A stretch of DNA of 64,000 bases from NCBI GenBank assembly GCA_910584365.1, contig CAJUAF010000002.1, positions 124,001 to 188,000 of the forward strand, written 5' to 3'. Below are positions 10,401 through 18,786 of the stretch, in pieces. The position numbers were made by a program, and so were the translations under genes. Source of the stretch: an uncultured Muribaculaceae bacterium. GTDB taxonomy: Bacteria; Bacteroidota; Bacteroidia; Bacteroidales; Muribaculaceae. The notes under the pieces are model-generated. The model searched no databases and had not been told where the DNA came from. It saw only the letters and a list, made by a program, of their open reading frames with translations. Every line of letters begins with the position of its first letter. Position 1 is the stretch's first letter.

Positions 10401-10587
10401 CGACGGAGGACGCGGCAGGAAGATTCCCATAGAGGATTACCGCGAGTATGTCGTGGAGTTCAACGACCTGATGCTGGATGTCCTGCACGATTTTTTCAAT
10501 CCGGAGATTCCGTTTTCGGCGGTTGAGGGGACTCATGCGTGCCGGTTCTGCAAATTTTCCGATTTATGCCGTAAGAAATCCGTGTGA
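7414..10587 (+). CDS. AddB-like PD-(D/E)XK nuclease / inactivated helicase subunit
   Basis: At 1057 residues this resembles the AddB subunit of AddAB double-strand-break repair nucleases, in the Bacteroidota form. The C-terminal nuclease domain is clear: a first cysteine in YINCPLSFYL (about residue 755), GTILHGVLEDLY, and the catalytic VIDYKTGE at about residue 920. A terminal CRFCKFSDLC supplies the other cysteines of the AddB iron-sulfur staple. The N-terminal half is helicase-like without an obvious Walker A, as is typical of AddB. The AddA partner is not next to it in this window. Confidence 0.85.
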   Translation: MKPFLYSIAEAYLRNEPENIIDCCFVFPNKRSAVFFHHAFARASRELGVRTPHPASVTISDFVEGMTTGVKGERMEMIFILYQAYREVIYRHAGADSHARAIAELVDFNRFQRWADMLLGDFNDVDMYMVDPAELFPNLERYREISANYVSPEVLEEIRRHWHIDRIPEFGDSFWNHIIHSGDDPEEDSEDDSSRGKAVEFFRLWQVMLEVYDNFRQRLRKAGLYYSGMAYAEACSHIRSTPRSGFPYRRYVFVGFNMLTKVEETIFSLLKEKPGEELYDNYAFADFYFDNASPAFALEGNPTAVLLDRYVKKFPPLYDCVEPVEGFPKIEITGVASTVGQTKLAGAIVGTLYPAAFHPDMLRKTAVILPQESLAQGILSALPERISPVNLTMGYRLRDSQVASLVRNIVSMHLRSRKSRGIVPTFFYEDVIKVMTHPLMRQTFPRECNRLVYDININRRYNIEAPYIALTYPELATVFRYVEDSGSADEVFGYFERLFRWLLDCWKVASESSEKNGGEDTDERFDIDGHNLGEDLTVQSGAIVDRMLVRAYLRAVGRLRSLTACYMGKEDIFLADSTLFHLMERITGGETVSFEGRPLNGLQVMGVLEARALDFENVIVPSMNERIFPRRHYQKSFIPPHLRSAYGMATQEHQESIYAYHFYRMISRARRVFLIYDARTQGVGAGQMSRYLSQLIHLYRPRGLSSRVLGYRMNPVADIHLEVRKTPEILARLERYRSRENPLYLSASALNTYINCPLSFYLSYIAGYKREDDFNDFMDQSTFGTILHGVLEDLYTMGRQSLPAGKFTRQALEALMGRETEIRKAIVRRINRHYNFLGDDNLTELKGDAEIFGELMRKYVMLTLRREIEAGGFIFLHGEYGIPMRLAIKGQSGSEEINFKYSIDRVDRLFRRDGSSVLRVIDYKTGEDPTEIIEIKDMFCDRGSKYRAKAMMQLFLYCQALTQSQGLDEPVQPWIYSLRKVATTPFTPLRITEFNPDGGRGRKIPIEDYREYVVEFNDLMLDVLHDFFNPEIPFSAVEGTHACRFCKFSDLCRKKSV

Positions 10588-10608
10588 GCGTTTTGTAAAA
10601 CCAATTTA

Positions 10609-11787
10609 ATGTCGGAAAGTGTCATGGCCGGTCTTTATATACATATTCCGTTTTGCCGCAGCAAATGCGCGTATTGCGACTTTTATTCGATGCCTTTGAA
10701 AGCACCGGCGCTGGCGGCTGCATACTGCGACGCCCTTGTGGAAGAATTCCGGCTCAGGCATCGGGAAATCCGGGAGCCTTTTTCAACCGTTTACACTGGC
10801 GGAGGTACTCCGACGGCTCTTCCCGGTGATTTGTTGCCCGGCCTGCTCGGAAGGATCCGGGAACTTGTGGAAACGCATAATGAGGAGGTCGCTTTGCGCG
10901 GCGGGATGGCCGTCGTGGATGAATTTACAGTGGAAGCCAATCCGGAGGATATAACCCCCGAAGGCATCTCCCGGTTACGCGGCTGCGGTGTCGACAGAAT
11001 AAGTATCGGCATCCAGGCGTTTGACGCCGCGCAGCTGGCGGAAATCAGCAGGCTGCATACACCCGATGCATCCATGAGCGCCCTCACGGTTCTGAGGGAT
11101 TCCGGAATCAACTATTCCGCTGACCTTATTTATGGACTGCCGGGCCAGTCGTGTGAAAGCTGGCGACTGCAACTTGACGCGCTGCTTGCTTTCCGGCCCC
11201 CTCATTTTTCGGCTTATCTGCTGTCCTACGAGCCCGACACACGGCTGTATGCCCGGCTACAGAAAGGGGAGGTGACGGAAGCGGATGAAACGCTCGCCAC
11301 GGATATGTATCATCTTCTGGCGGATGCGGGACGCCACCACGGATACCGTCATTATGAGATTTCCAATTTCGCTTTGCCCGGACTGGAAGCCCGTCATAAT
11401 TCATCTTACTGGAACCTTACGCCGTATCTTGGTCTGGGGTGCAGCGCCCATAGTTTCGACGGATTCTACCGGCGTTATAATCCGGCCGATATGCGGGAAT
11501 ATCTGCGGCGAATAAAGACCGGTGTCTCCGCATCCGTCACTGAAGAAGAAAACGAGATAAACCGCGTCAACGATTACATTATCACTTCTCTGAGAACAGC
11601 CGCAGGACTCTCCGCTCCGCTTGTCGGACGACGATGGGGAACAGAGTTTCTTGAACGGCTGATGACAAATATCGCGCCGGCAATCGCGTCAGGCCATGTT
11701 ATCCGTCGGGGAGAGTCTTTTATTATTCCCGAACGGCATTGGCTGACTGCGGATGCTATTCTGCGCGAAATTATACTTGAGGGATAA
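10609..11787 (+). CDS. hemW: Radical SAM heme chaperone HemW
   Basis: This 392-residue protein was formerly called an oxygen-independent coproporphyrinogen oxidase-like protein. The radical SAM cluster motif CxxxCxxC appears in GLYIHIPFCRSKCAYCDFYS near the N-terminus. GGGTPTALP follows, then the HemN C-terminal domain. HemW inserts or carries heme for respiratory proteins. The true start may be the ATG at 10624 (MAGLYIHIPF), which matches most homologues. It begins 21 bp after the AddB-like gene and is probably cotranscribed with it. Confidence 0.92.
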   Translation: MSESVMAGLYIHIPFCRSKCAYCDFYSMPLKAPALAAAYCDALVEEFRLRHREIREPFSTVYTGGGTPTALPGDLLPGLLGRIRELVETHNEEVALRGGMAVVDEFTVEANPEDITPEGISRLRGCGVDRISIGIQAFDAAQLAEISRLHTPDASMSALTVLRDSGINYSADLIYGLPGQSCESWRLQLDALLAFRPPHFSAYLLSYEPDTRLYARLQKGEVTEADETLATDMYHLLADAGRHHGYRHYEISNFALPGLEARHNSSYWNLTPYLGLGCSAHSFDGFYRRYNPADMREYLRRIKTGVSASVTEEENEINRVNDYIITSLRTAAGLSAPLVGRRWGTEFLERLMTNIAPAIASGHVIRRGESFIIPERHWLTADAILREIILEG

Positions 11788-12786
11788 GTTTTGCATTTTT
11801 CCGTTAAAAAATCCCGTGATGCGGAACAGGTCCTCCTTTGAAGTGCTAAAATAATATTTTTCAACAGTTTAAATGTTAAAAATATCGTCGTAACTCAACT
11901 ATTTGAGCTGCTGAGAGTGTTATATTAATGAACGACAGCCTCTCCGGTCGTAAATATGGAGATTTTCGGGATAAAAGGAGTGTTAGTTTACGCTCTGTAA
12001 TCCCGGAACTTCGCAAAGAGTGGCGGAACGTAAATTCTTATAATCAAAAGAGACCTTTATCCGGAATTTACGTTCGGAAATATTTTAAAATGTTGGTGAT
12101 TATAAATTGCAAATAGGGAATACGATGATGAGATTTACACACCCACCGTCTGATTAACAAACTTAAATTATGGGATGTAATCCTTGTTTTTACAGATGTA
12201 AATAGGATAATTTGTGTTTGTATATCGCTATTTACGTTTCACACACTTCAATTATATTTTTCTAATCCCTTTGTTGTTTGCAAATTCGGAATTGAAAAAT
12301 TGCCGATTGTAATTTCGGCGATTGTCAATGTTGAATTCTAATGAAATTTTTGTGTTAACATTTGTTTTCATATAATGTAACAAGTTGAAACTCATGGAAA
12401 GTATGAATTTAATTTAAAGTATAAGTTGTGCTAAATGTTGCCTAATCGGCGAATCAGCCCATCTTTAAATGTATGGGATTTATAAGCGCTTCTTCTCCAC
12501 CCGCACTATAAATTATATCTAAAATCCACTTTAAATGCCGGAACGTAAAATGCGATTCCAACTGTAAATCTATCTTCAGAAACGGAGGTTTCAGTTCTTG
12601 CTGTTTATAAACAAAAATTACAATACTTGAATAGCTTGATTTGCATCAGTCAATAGGTTTGCAAATTTTAATTTGGGAATATTTTGTCGTAATTTGCGAT
12701 TGTAATTAGAATCAGGCTATTCCCCGATGTAATTAATGGTCGAATTTAGAATTTCAAATGATGAATTTTGATTTCACAGATAAAAA
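11788..12786. other. Long AT-rich gene-free interval
   Basis: No convincing gene is present. A short open frame at 11928-12116 has no recognisable product. The stretch contains a 12-bp inverted repeat (gaacgtaaattc at 12026-12037 and gaatttacgttc at 12064-12075). A related gaacgtaaa lies at 12541-12549. The stretch also shows recurrent gattgtaatt-like words. It is clearly more AT-rich than its surroundings and could be an eroded insertion or a regulatory region for the HTH gene downstream. Confidence 0.5.
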
Positions 12787-12818
12787 TTTGCGTTTCTCAA
12801 TTTTTATTTTTATATTTG
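12787..12818 (+). promoter_or_regulatory. Promoter upstream of the HTH gene
   Basis: TTTG at 12787-12790 and TATATTTG at 12811-12818 are 20 bases apart, matching the Bacteroidota promoter consensus. The HTH gene starts about 130 bases downstream, leaving a leader of roughly 120 bases. Confidence 0.7.
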
Positions 12819-12947
12819 CAGTGTCAAAATAACTGACTATTTTGCCTGTCATAGTTTACGATTTGAAATCATGCAGGTTTTATAGTCACCAGTAATCTGG
12901 CATCTTGATTTTTCTGAACAATTTACGAGCTTTAATGCCCCTGAATT

Positions 12948-13724
12948 ATGGATTTGGTTCATCGTCTTAAATTTTTCATGGATTCGCGCAAGCTGACTAT
13001 CTCTCAGTTTGCCGATACTTGCGGAATTCCCCGTCCGACTATGTCTCAGCTGATGAATGGACGCAACAAAAGAATCTCCGATGAGATAATCAATAAGATC
13101 CATAACGGCTACCCCTCGTTATCCATCTTATGGCTGATGTTTGGCGAGGGAGAGATGGAGACGCAGCCGAATATTAAAATCTCAGAGCCTCAAAATGCCC
13201 CGGTTTCGGTTGATGTTCAGATGCAGAATCCTCTGAATAAGGATAATATGGAACCTCTGAGATCTGTTGCTCCGATGGCTCCGGATGACCCGGAAAAATC
13301 AATGATGGAAGACTCCCTCTTTGAAACGCCGAAATTCGGCGATGACAGCAATAATTTTGCCGAAGCTGTCACGCCCTATCCTTTGGCCGGAGATTTCGAA
13401 CGCGAGACTCCCAAGACAAATATCTCTTTCGATACTACTTCCGACAATCTCTCCTCCAGGGGGCTCACTGATGCCGGACGACCCAGGGAATTTGCTCCGG
13501 AAGGGCGCCTGTCGGATATCGCTGTCGATGAAGCGCGGAGGAATGATACAGCCAGCGACATTACCCGGACCCTCGGACGCGCCGATGCGCCTTCGGCAGG
13601 CCGTTCTTATACCGCCGCATCCAACGGCAGTATCTCGATTTCTCCTGATTCCCGCAAAAAGATTACAAACATCGTAGTGTTCTATTCCGACAATTCATTT
13701 CAGTCTTTCCTGCCCGACTCCTGA
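12948..13724 (+). CDS. XRE-like helix-turn-helix DNA-binding protein
   Basis: This 258-residue protein has an N-terminal HTH of the phage-repressor/XRE kind at about residues 5-65. The recognition region reads ISQFADTCGIPRPTMSQLMN. A long low-complexity linker rich in proline, serine, aspartate and asparagine (about 75-230) follows. A short hydrophobic C-terminus (KITNIVVFYSDNSF) may be a partner- or membrane-binding tail. No enzymatic domain is visible. It stands alone behind a long AT-rich leader, so it may autoregulate. Its target is unknown. Confidence 0.75.
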   Translation: MDLVHRLKFFMDSRKLTISQFADTCGIPRPTMSQLMNGRNKRISDEIINKIHNGYPSLSILWLMFGEGEMETQPNIKISEPQNAPVSVDVQMQNPLNKDNMEPLRSVAPMAPDDPEKSMMEDSLFETPKFGDDSNNFAEAVTPYPLAGDFERETPKTNISFDTTSDNLSSRGLTDAGRPREFAPEGRLSDIAVDEARRNDTASDITRTLGRADAPSAGRSYTAASNGSISISPDSRKKITNIVVFYSDNSFQSFLPDS

Positions 13725-13817
13725 CGCCGGGACGGCTCCCCCGTGTGCTTCATCCTTCATTCGGACGCGGCGACAGGATTGTTTTTATTCAGGAACCCCG
13801 TTTAATCTTCTGTTAAG

Positions 13818-13877
13818 CTCTGTAAAACACGAATCCCGGAAACCATATCGGAATCCGGGATTTCGTGCTTTACAGAG
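13818..13877. terminator. Long hairpin between convergent genes
   Basis: CTCTGTAAA and TCCCGGA on the left pair with TCCGGGA and TTTACAGAG on the right, in an interrupted stem of over 20 bp. It lies between the HTH gene and the convergent lpxA gene and probably terminates both. Confidence 0.7.
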
Positions 13878-13919
13878 GCTGGGAATGCGTTTACGCGGCG
13901 CGTGGCTTTATGTGTGATA

Positions 13920-14696
13920 CTATACGTAGCCGCGGACAATACCGCGTTTGGAATTGCGGATGAACTCTATGATTTCGTCGCGTTCTTTGGTAGCCGGCAG
14001 CTCCGCTTCGATGCGGTCTACGGCGTCGGTCACGTTCAGGCGCGACAGATACAGGTAACGGTATATTTCCTGTATCTCACGGATCTGGTCGTTTGAGAAG
14101 TCGCGGCGGCGCAGGCCGATGGAGTTGATACCCGTATAGGCAATCGGGTCGCGGCCGGCTTTTACGAAAGGAGGAATATCCTTGTTGATTCTGGATCCGC
14201 CCTGAATCATCACGTGCGAGCCGATATGGGTAAACTGATGTATCAGTGTTCCTCCGCCGATAACCGCGAAGTCATCTACCTGCACTTCTCCGGCAAGCTG
14301 AGAGGCGTTGGAGATGATTACATTGTTGCCGACCAGACAGTCATGGGCTACGTGGGAATAAGCCATGATAAGGCAGTTGTTACCCACTACGGTCTTGTCT
14401 TTGGCTGCGGTGCCGCGGTTGACGGTGACACACTCGCGTATAGTGGTGTTGTCGCCGATAATCGCCACCGTATCCTCTCCCTTGAATTTGAGGTCCTGGG
14501 GAATCCCGGAAATCACGGCGCCGGGAAAAATGTTGCAGTGGCGTCCGATTCTGGCCCCTTCCATGATGGTGACGTTGCTTCCGATGTGGGTCCCTTCGCC
14601 GATTTCTACATTCTGGTCGATGGTGACAAACGGGTCGATCACTACACTGGGGTGAATCTTGGCAGCCGGGTGGATATATGCGAACGGTTGTTTCAT
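13920..14696 (-). CDS. lpxA: UDP-GlcNAc O-acyltransferase LpxA
   Basis: This 258-residue left-handed beta-helix acyltransferase performs the first step of lipid A synthesis, moving a 3-hydroxyacyl group from ACP to UDP-GlcNAc. Hexapeptide repeats run through residues 10-190. The catalytic histidine lies in MAYSHVAHDCLVGN at about residue 120. The C-terminal helical domain is present and length is typical. It is the last gene of the lpxD-lpxC/fabZ-lpxA operon, 15 bp after the fusion gene. Confidence 0.96.
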   Translation of the reverse strand: MKQPFAYIHPAAKIHPSVVIDPFVTIDQNVEIGEGTHIGSNVTIMEGARIGRHCNIFPGAVISGIPQDLKFKGEDTVAIIGDNTTIRECVTVNRGTAAKDKTVVGNNCLIMAYSHVAHDCLVGNNVIISNASQLAGEVQVDDFAVIGGGTLIHQFTHIGSHVMIQGGSRINKDIPPFVKAGRDPIAYTGINSIGLRRRDFSNDQIREIQEIYRYLYLSRLNVTDAVDRIEAELPATKERDEIIEFIRNSKRGIVRGYV

Positions 14697-14711
14697 TATT
14701 CAGAGAGAGTT

Positions 14712-16094
14712 TTATTTATTCTTGACAATCTGGGCCATGAACTCACACTCGCATACGATTCTGTCGCCTACGAACGCTACGCCTTTCATCAGGGCGCAGC
14801 CGCGGCGCAGGGGGGTGAGGAAAGAGACATGGAACAGCAGTGTATCGCCGGGAACGACTTTCTGACGGAACTTCACATTGTCAATTTTCATGAAGTAGGT
14901 AGAATATTTTTCGGGGTCTTCGAGAGTGCCGAGAACCAGCAGTCCGCCTGTCTGGGCCATGGCTTCGACAAGCAGTACGCCGGGCATCACCGGTTCCTGG
15001 GGGAAGTGTCCCTGGAAGAAAGGCTCGTTGACGGTAACGTTCTTGACGCCGACTATGTAGCTCTCCCCCATCTCGATAATCTTGTCCACAAGGAGCATCG
15101 GATAGCGGTGAGGCAGATGTTCGCGGATGGCGTTGATATCCATCAGCGGTGCAGCGGAAGGATTGTAGGTGGGCGCCTGAAGTTCCTGGCGCTGGATTTC
15201 CTTGCGGATCTGTTTTGCGAAAGTGGTGTTGATCTTGTGTCCCGGACGACAGGCGATGATACGTCCCTTCAGGGGGCGTCCGATAAGGGCTATGTCTCCC
15301 AGCACGTCAAGCAGCTTGTGGCGGGCGGGTTCGTTCTCGAATTCCAGCGGACGGTTGTTGATGTAGCCCAGCTGGCTGACCTGTTTGTGTTCGACACCCA
15401 TGAGGTCGGAGATGTGGTCGAGGTTCTCCTGGGTCATCTCCTTGTCGTAGATCACTATGGCGTTGTCGAGGTCGCCCCCCTTGATGAGGTTGGCATGGAG
15501 AAGCGGCTCGATTTCACGCACGAAAACGAAAGTGCGGCTTCCGCTGATTTCCTTGTTGAACAGCGACATATTTTCCAGTCGGGCGAACTGGTTGGCCAGG
15601 ACGGGCGAATCGTAGGAAATCATCACGTCGATTGAGAAATCGCTGTCGGGAAGCACAGTCAGGTGTGCGCCGGTCTCGGGGTCGCGGACCTCGATTTTAC
15701 GTTTTACGACATAGAAGTTCTTATCGGCCGCCTGCCTGACGACGCCAACGCGCTCGATATTCTCGCTGAATATTCTCGCGCTGCCGTCGAGGATGGGAAT
15801 CTCTGGACCGGTCACTTTTATGAGGCAGTTGTCCACCCCGGCGGCATAAAGGGCTGCCAGCGCGTGTTCGACTGTGGAAACCCTGACGTCCCCTTTGGCA
15901 AGCACTGTGCCGCGGGCCGTGTCGGTGACATATTCTGCGAGAGCGTCTATTACGGGCTCTCCCTCCAGGTCAAGGCGCTGGATTTTGTAACCATGGTTTT
16001 CGGGAGCGGGGAGGAATGTAGCCTCTATCTCCAGTCCGGTATGCAGGCCTTTTCCCTTTACGGAGAATTCGCCGTTAAGAGTTAACTGTTTCAT
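14712..16094 (-). CDS. lpxC-fabZ: Bifunctional LpxC deacetylase / FabZ dehydratase
   Basis: This 460-residue fusion is characteristic of Bacteroidota. The first 305 or so residues are the zinc deacetylase LpxC, which commits UDP-3-O-acyl-GlcNAc to lipid A. Its metal and catalytic motifs are VEHALAALYAAGVDNC, LDVLGDIALIG and RPGHKINTTFA. The C-terminal part is the hotdog-fold dehydratase FabZ, with LPHRYPMLLVDKI and the catalytic GHFPQEPVMPG. Fusing the two may balance lipid A against fatty acid synthesis. The start codon overlaps the lpxD stop (TAATG), implying translational coupling. Confidence 0.97.
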   Translation of the reverse strand: MKQLTLNGEFSVKGKGLHTGLEIEATFLPAPENHGYKIQRLDLEGEPVIDALAEYVTDTARGTVLAKGDVRVSTVEHALAALYAAGVDNCLIKVTGPEIPILDGSARIFSENIERVGVVRQAADKNFYVVKRKIEVRDPETGAHLTVLPDSDFSIDVMISYDSPVLANQFARLENMSLFNKEISGSRTFVFVREIEPLLHANLIKGGDLDNAIVIYDKEMTQENLDHISDLMGVEHKQVSQLGYINNRPLEFENEPARHKLLDVLGDIALIGRPLKGRIIACRPGHKINTTFAKQIRKEIQRQELQAPTYNPSAAPLMDINAIREHLPHRYPMLLVDKIIEMGESYIVGVKNVTVNEPFFQGHFPQEPVMPGVLLVEAMAQTGGLLVLGTLEDPEKYSTYFMKIDNVKFRQKVVPGDTLLFHVSFLTPLRRGCALMKGVAFVGDRIVCECEFMAQIVKNK

Positions 16095-17119
16095 TATCGT
16101 TGGTTGCTGATTTTTTCAAGTTTTTTCACTCGGTCGAAAAGGTCGCCCAGATTTTTCTGATATACCACCATGCGGGCAAACTGCTTCACGTCAATGGCCG
16201 GCGAGCCTATGATGCGGGCATCGTCGGGAACATTTCCCGCTACTCCCGCCTGGGCGCCGAGCTGCACGCGGTCGCCGACGGTGATGTGGCCTGCCAGGCC
16301 TACCTGGCCGCCGAACATACAGCGGCTCCCTACTTTGGTTGAGCCGGCTATGCCGACCTGGGCAGCCATGACCGTGTCCTGGCCGACACGGCAGTTATGG
16401 GCTATCTGGATGAGATTGTCAAGTTTAGTCCCGCGTCCGATGAGGGTGGAGCCCATCATGGCACGGTCAATCGTTGTGTTGGCGCCGATTTCCACATCGT
16501 CTTCTATTACCACGTTGCCAAGCTGAGGGATTTTTTTGTATCCGTTGTCGGTGGGCGCGAAGCCGAAACCGTCGGCGCCGATGACGCATCCCGAATGAAT
16601 CACACACCGGTCGCCTATCCTGCAGTTGTGATAGACCTTGACTCCGGGCTTGAGAACAGACCCCTCGCCTATCTCGACGTTCTCCCCTACGTAAGCCTGG
16701 GGAAAAATCTTCGCGCCTTTGCCGATGCGGGCGCCTTTGCCTATGTAGGCGAATGCGCCTATATAGGCGTCTTCAGGAATTTCCACACCTTCGGCTATGA
16801 AGCAGGGCTGTTCGATTCCCTCATGACGGGGTTCCATTGCCTGGGCGGCGATATCGAGAAGGGAAGCTATGGTGGCGTAAGGATCGGCGACACGGATAAG
16901 AGTCGCTTCCACCGGATGTTCGAGCTTGAAATCGTCCTTTACAAGGATTACCGACGACTTGCTCTCGTAGATGTAATGGTCATATCTGGGATTGGCCAGA
17001 AACGACAGGGCGCCGGGATGACCTTCTTCGATTTTTGCAAAAGCGGAGACAGTAACCGAACCGTCACCTTCAACTTTTCCGCCGACCATCGCGGCTATTT
17101 GATTTGCTGTAAACTGCAT
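16094..17119 (-). CDS. lpxD: UDP-3-O-acylglucosamine N-acyltransferase LpxD
   Basis: This 341-residue trimeric beta-helix enzyme adds the N-linked acyl chain in lipid A synthesis. An N-terminal uridine-binding domain (about 1-100) is followed by many hexapeptide repeats. The catalytic histidine lies in LDNLIQIAHNCRVGQ (about residue 240). A C-terminal helix with FDRVKKLEKI closes the protein. It is the first gene of the three-gene lipid A operon. I see only a weak promoter-like CAACTTTG upstream. Confidence 0.95.
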   Translation of the reverse strand: MQFTANQIAAMVGGKVEGDGSVTVSAFAKIEEGHPGALSFLANPRYDHYIYESKSSVILVKDDFKLEHPVEATLIRVADPYATIASLLDIAAQAMEPRHEGIEQPCFIAEGVEIPEDAYIGAFAYIGKGARIGKGAKIFPQAYVGENVEIGEGSVLKPGVKVYHNCRIGDRCVIHSGCVIGADGFGFAPTDNGYKKIPQLGNVVIEDDVEIGANTTIDRAMMGSTLIGRGTKLDNLIQIAHNCRVGQDTVMAAQVGIAGSTKVGSRCMFGGQVGLAGHITVGDRVQLGAQAGVAGNVPDDARIIGSPAIDVKQFARMVVYQKNLGDLFDRVKKLEKISNQR

Positions 17120-17307
17120 AACAAAATCGGTGTGCCTGCCTGTTCAGACATGGTGGTTAAACTTGAGATTAAAGCCTCGGGCGACAGTCCCGTACAGACG
17201 GCGGCCTGCGTCATTTCGGCTGCTTGGAGAGTTTAATGGGGCACACATACTTTTACAATTTGCAAAGTTGGCAATTTTTTTCGACATATCCAAAAATCTC
17301 TAAATCT

Positions 17308-17338
17308 TTTGCACCCGCGCGGATTTTCCGTAACTTTG
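17308..17338 (+). promoter_or_regulatory. Promoter of rsmG, giving a leaderless message
   Basis: TTTG at 17308-17311 and TAACTTTG at 17331-17338 are 19 bases apart. The rsmG ATG lies at 17343-17345, so the transcript would start at or within a few bases of the start codon. Confidence 0.75.
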
Positions 17339-17342
17339 CGTC

Positions 17343-18011
17343 ATGAATAATTCGACAATCGTTTCCGACTCCCCCGCGGGAGTCCAGGGGTATGAAATTA
17401 TCCTCCGGTATTTCCCGGAGCTGACCGCGACGCAACGTTCCCAGTTCGCCGCGCTCGGAGCGCTTTACGCCGACTGGAATGAGAAAATCAATGTGATTTC
17501 CAGAAAAGATATCGACAATATCTATACCCGCCATATTCTTCACTCGCTTGCAATCGCCCGGTTTATGACCCCCGTCGCCGCCACGGAGTTTCTCGATTTC
17601 GGCTGCGGAGGAGGTTTCCCCGGAATCCCGCTGGCCATTATGTGGCCCGACTGCAGCTTTCATCTTATCGACCGTATCGGAAAGAAAGTCAGAGTGGCCC
17701 GGGAGATAGCCCAGGCTGTCGGCCTTGGCAATGTCACCTTCCAGCACGGAGATGCCGGAGAATGTCACCGGCGGTTTGACTATGTGGTTTCCCGGGCTGT
17801 AATGCGCCTGGAAGCTCTGGCGCCACTTGCGAAGCGCAATATTTCTTCGCGCTGTATCAATCCCCTTCATAATGGACTGATATGTCTGAAAGGGGGCGAT
17901 CTGGCCGAAGAGGTCGAGGCTGCCGGTGGGGAGACTATCGAGGTACCTCTGTCAGATTATTTTTCCGAATCGTTTTTTGAGACAAAAAAATTAATCTATA
18001 AACCTTTATAG
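17343..18011 (+). CDS. rsmG: 16S rRNA (guanine-N7) methyltransferase RsmG
   Basis: This 222-residue SAM-dependent methyltransferase (GidB) modifies G527 of 16S rRNA. The family signature WNEKINVISRKD precedes the SAM-binding motif DFGCGGGFPGIPLAI. HGDAGECHRRFDYVVSRAV then supplies the base of the active site. No other methionine exists before the conserved domain, so the ATG at 17343 must be used although it lies only 4 bases after the -7 box. It is divergent from lpxD. Confidence 0.95.
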   Translation: MNNSTIVSDSPAGVQGYEIILRYFPELTATQRSQFAALGALYADWNEKINVISRKDIDNIYTRHILHSLAIARFMTPVAATEFLDFGCGGGFPGIPLAIMWPDCSFHLIDRIGKKVRVAREIAQAVGLGNVTFQHGDAGECHRRFDYVVSRAVMRLEALAPLAKRNISSRCINPLHNGLICLKGGDLAEEVEAAGGETIEVPLSDYFSESFFETKKLIYKPL

Positions 18012-18060
18012 GCGTCTGTTTGTTCTCTGTAAAGAAATATTACCTGAAATTGTTTCAATA

Positions 18061-18699
18061 ATGAATATCAAGCGTTTTGAATTCAATCTCTTCGGAGAAA
18101 ACACGTATATTATCTGGGATGCGGCCACGCGCCAGGCTGCCCTCGTGGATCCCGGAATGTCGGATCAATCCGAAGAAAACACTCTCGACAGTTTTGTCCG
18201 GGCGGAAAACCTGGATATCAGGGCCATCCTTCTGACCCATCTTCATATAGACCATACTTTCGGAATCGATTATGCCGGGAAGGCATATGGCGCTCCGATC
18301 TATGCCAGCAAAGCTGACGAATATCTCGGCCAAAGGCGTCTCGAACAGGCCAAAATGTTTCATCTGCCGATGGAACTCTCCCCCATCGTAATCGACCGGT
18401 TTGTCGACGAAGGGGAAATCCTGCGTCTGGGAAATGAACCGGTAATGGCTCTCCATGCTCCCGGACACTCCGCGGGAAGTCTTCTTTATTATGTCCCGGA
18501 ATCCGGATTCCTGCTGTCGGGGGATGTCCTGTTCCGCAACAGTATCGGGCGCACCGATCTTCCGGGAGGCGACTACGCCACTCTGATTACAAGCATACAT
18601 AAAAAGATACTGGAACTCCCCCCGACGACCAAAGTATATCCCGGTCACGGTCCGGCCACCACTATCGCCGACGAAATGCGGTGGAACCCGTATATCTGA
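18061..18699 (+). CDS. MBL-fold metallo-hydrolase, glyoxalase II-like
   Basis: This 212-residue protein carries the zinc motif THLHIDHTFGI (HxHxDH) at about residue 60. Further ligands lie in HAPGHSAGS, LLSGDVLF and YPGHGPAT. The set fits the glyoxalase II / YcbL group of hydroxyacylglutathione hydrolase-like enzymes. The substrate is not determined by sequence. It follows rsmG by 49 bp on the same strand and may be cotranscribed. Confidence 0.88.
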   Translation: MNIKRFEFNLFGENTYIIWDAATRQAALVDPGMSDQSEENTLDSFVRAENLDIRAILLTHLHIDHTFGIDYAGKAYGAPIYASKADEYLGQRRLEQAKMFHLPMELSPIVIDRFVDEGEILRLGNEPVMALHAPGHSAGSLLYYVPESGFLLSGDVLFRNSIGRTDLPGGDYATLITSIHKKILELPPTTKVYPGHGPATTIADEMRWNPYI

Positions 18700-18786
18700 T
18701 TTCCTTTCGGCGCCCGTTATTCTCCGGGTGCAGTTCCGGATGCCGGAGGTTCTGCCAGGTGTCTGGCTGCGTCGTTTGCCCGCCTT

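Noticed and set aside
11928..12116. 62-codon frame in the AT-rich gap
   Set aside because: There is no promoter close by and no recognisable domain, and its composition looks like the surrounding non-coding DNA.
14214..15635. A 473-codon plus-strand open frame across lpxA and lpxC-fabZ
   Set aside because: The opposite strand encodes clear LpxA and LpxC-FabZ proteins, and the antisense product has no recognisable domain.
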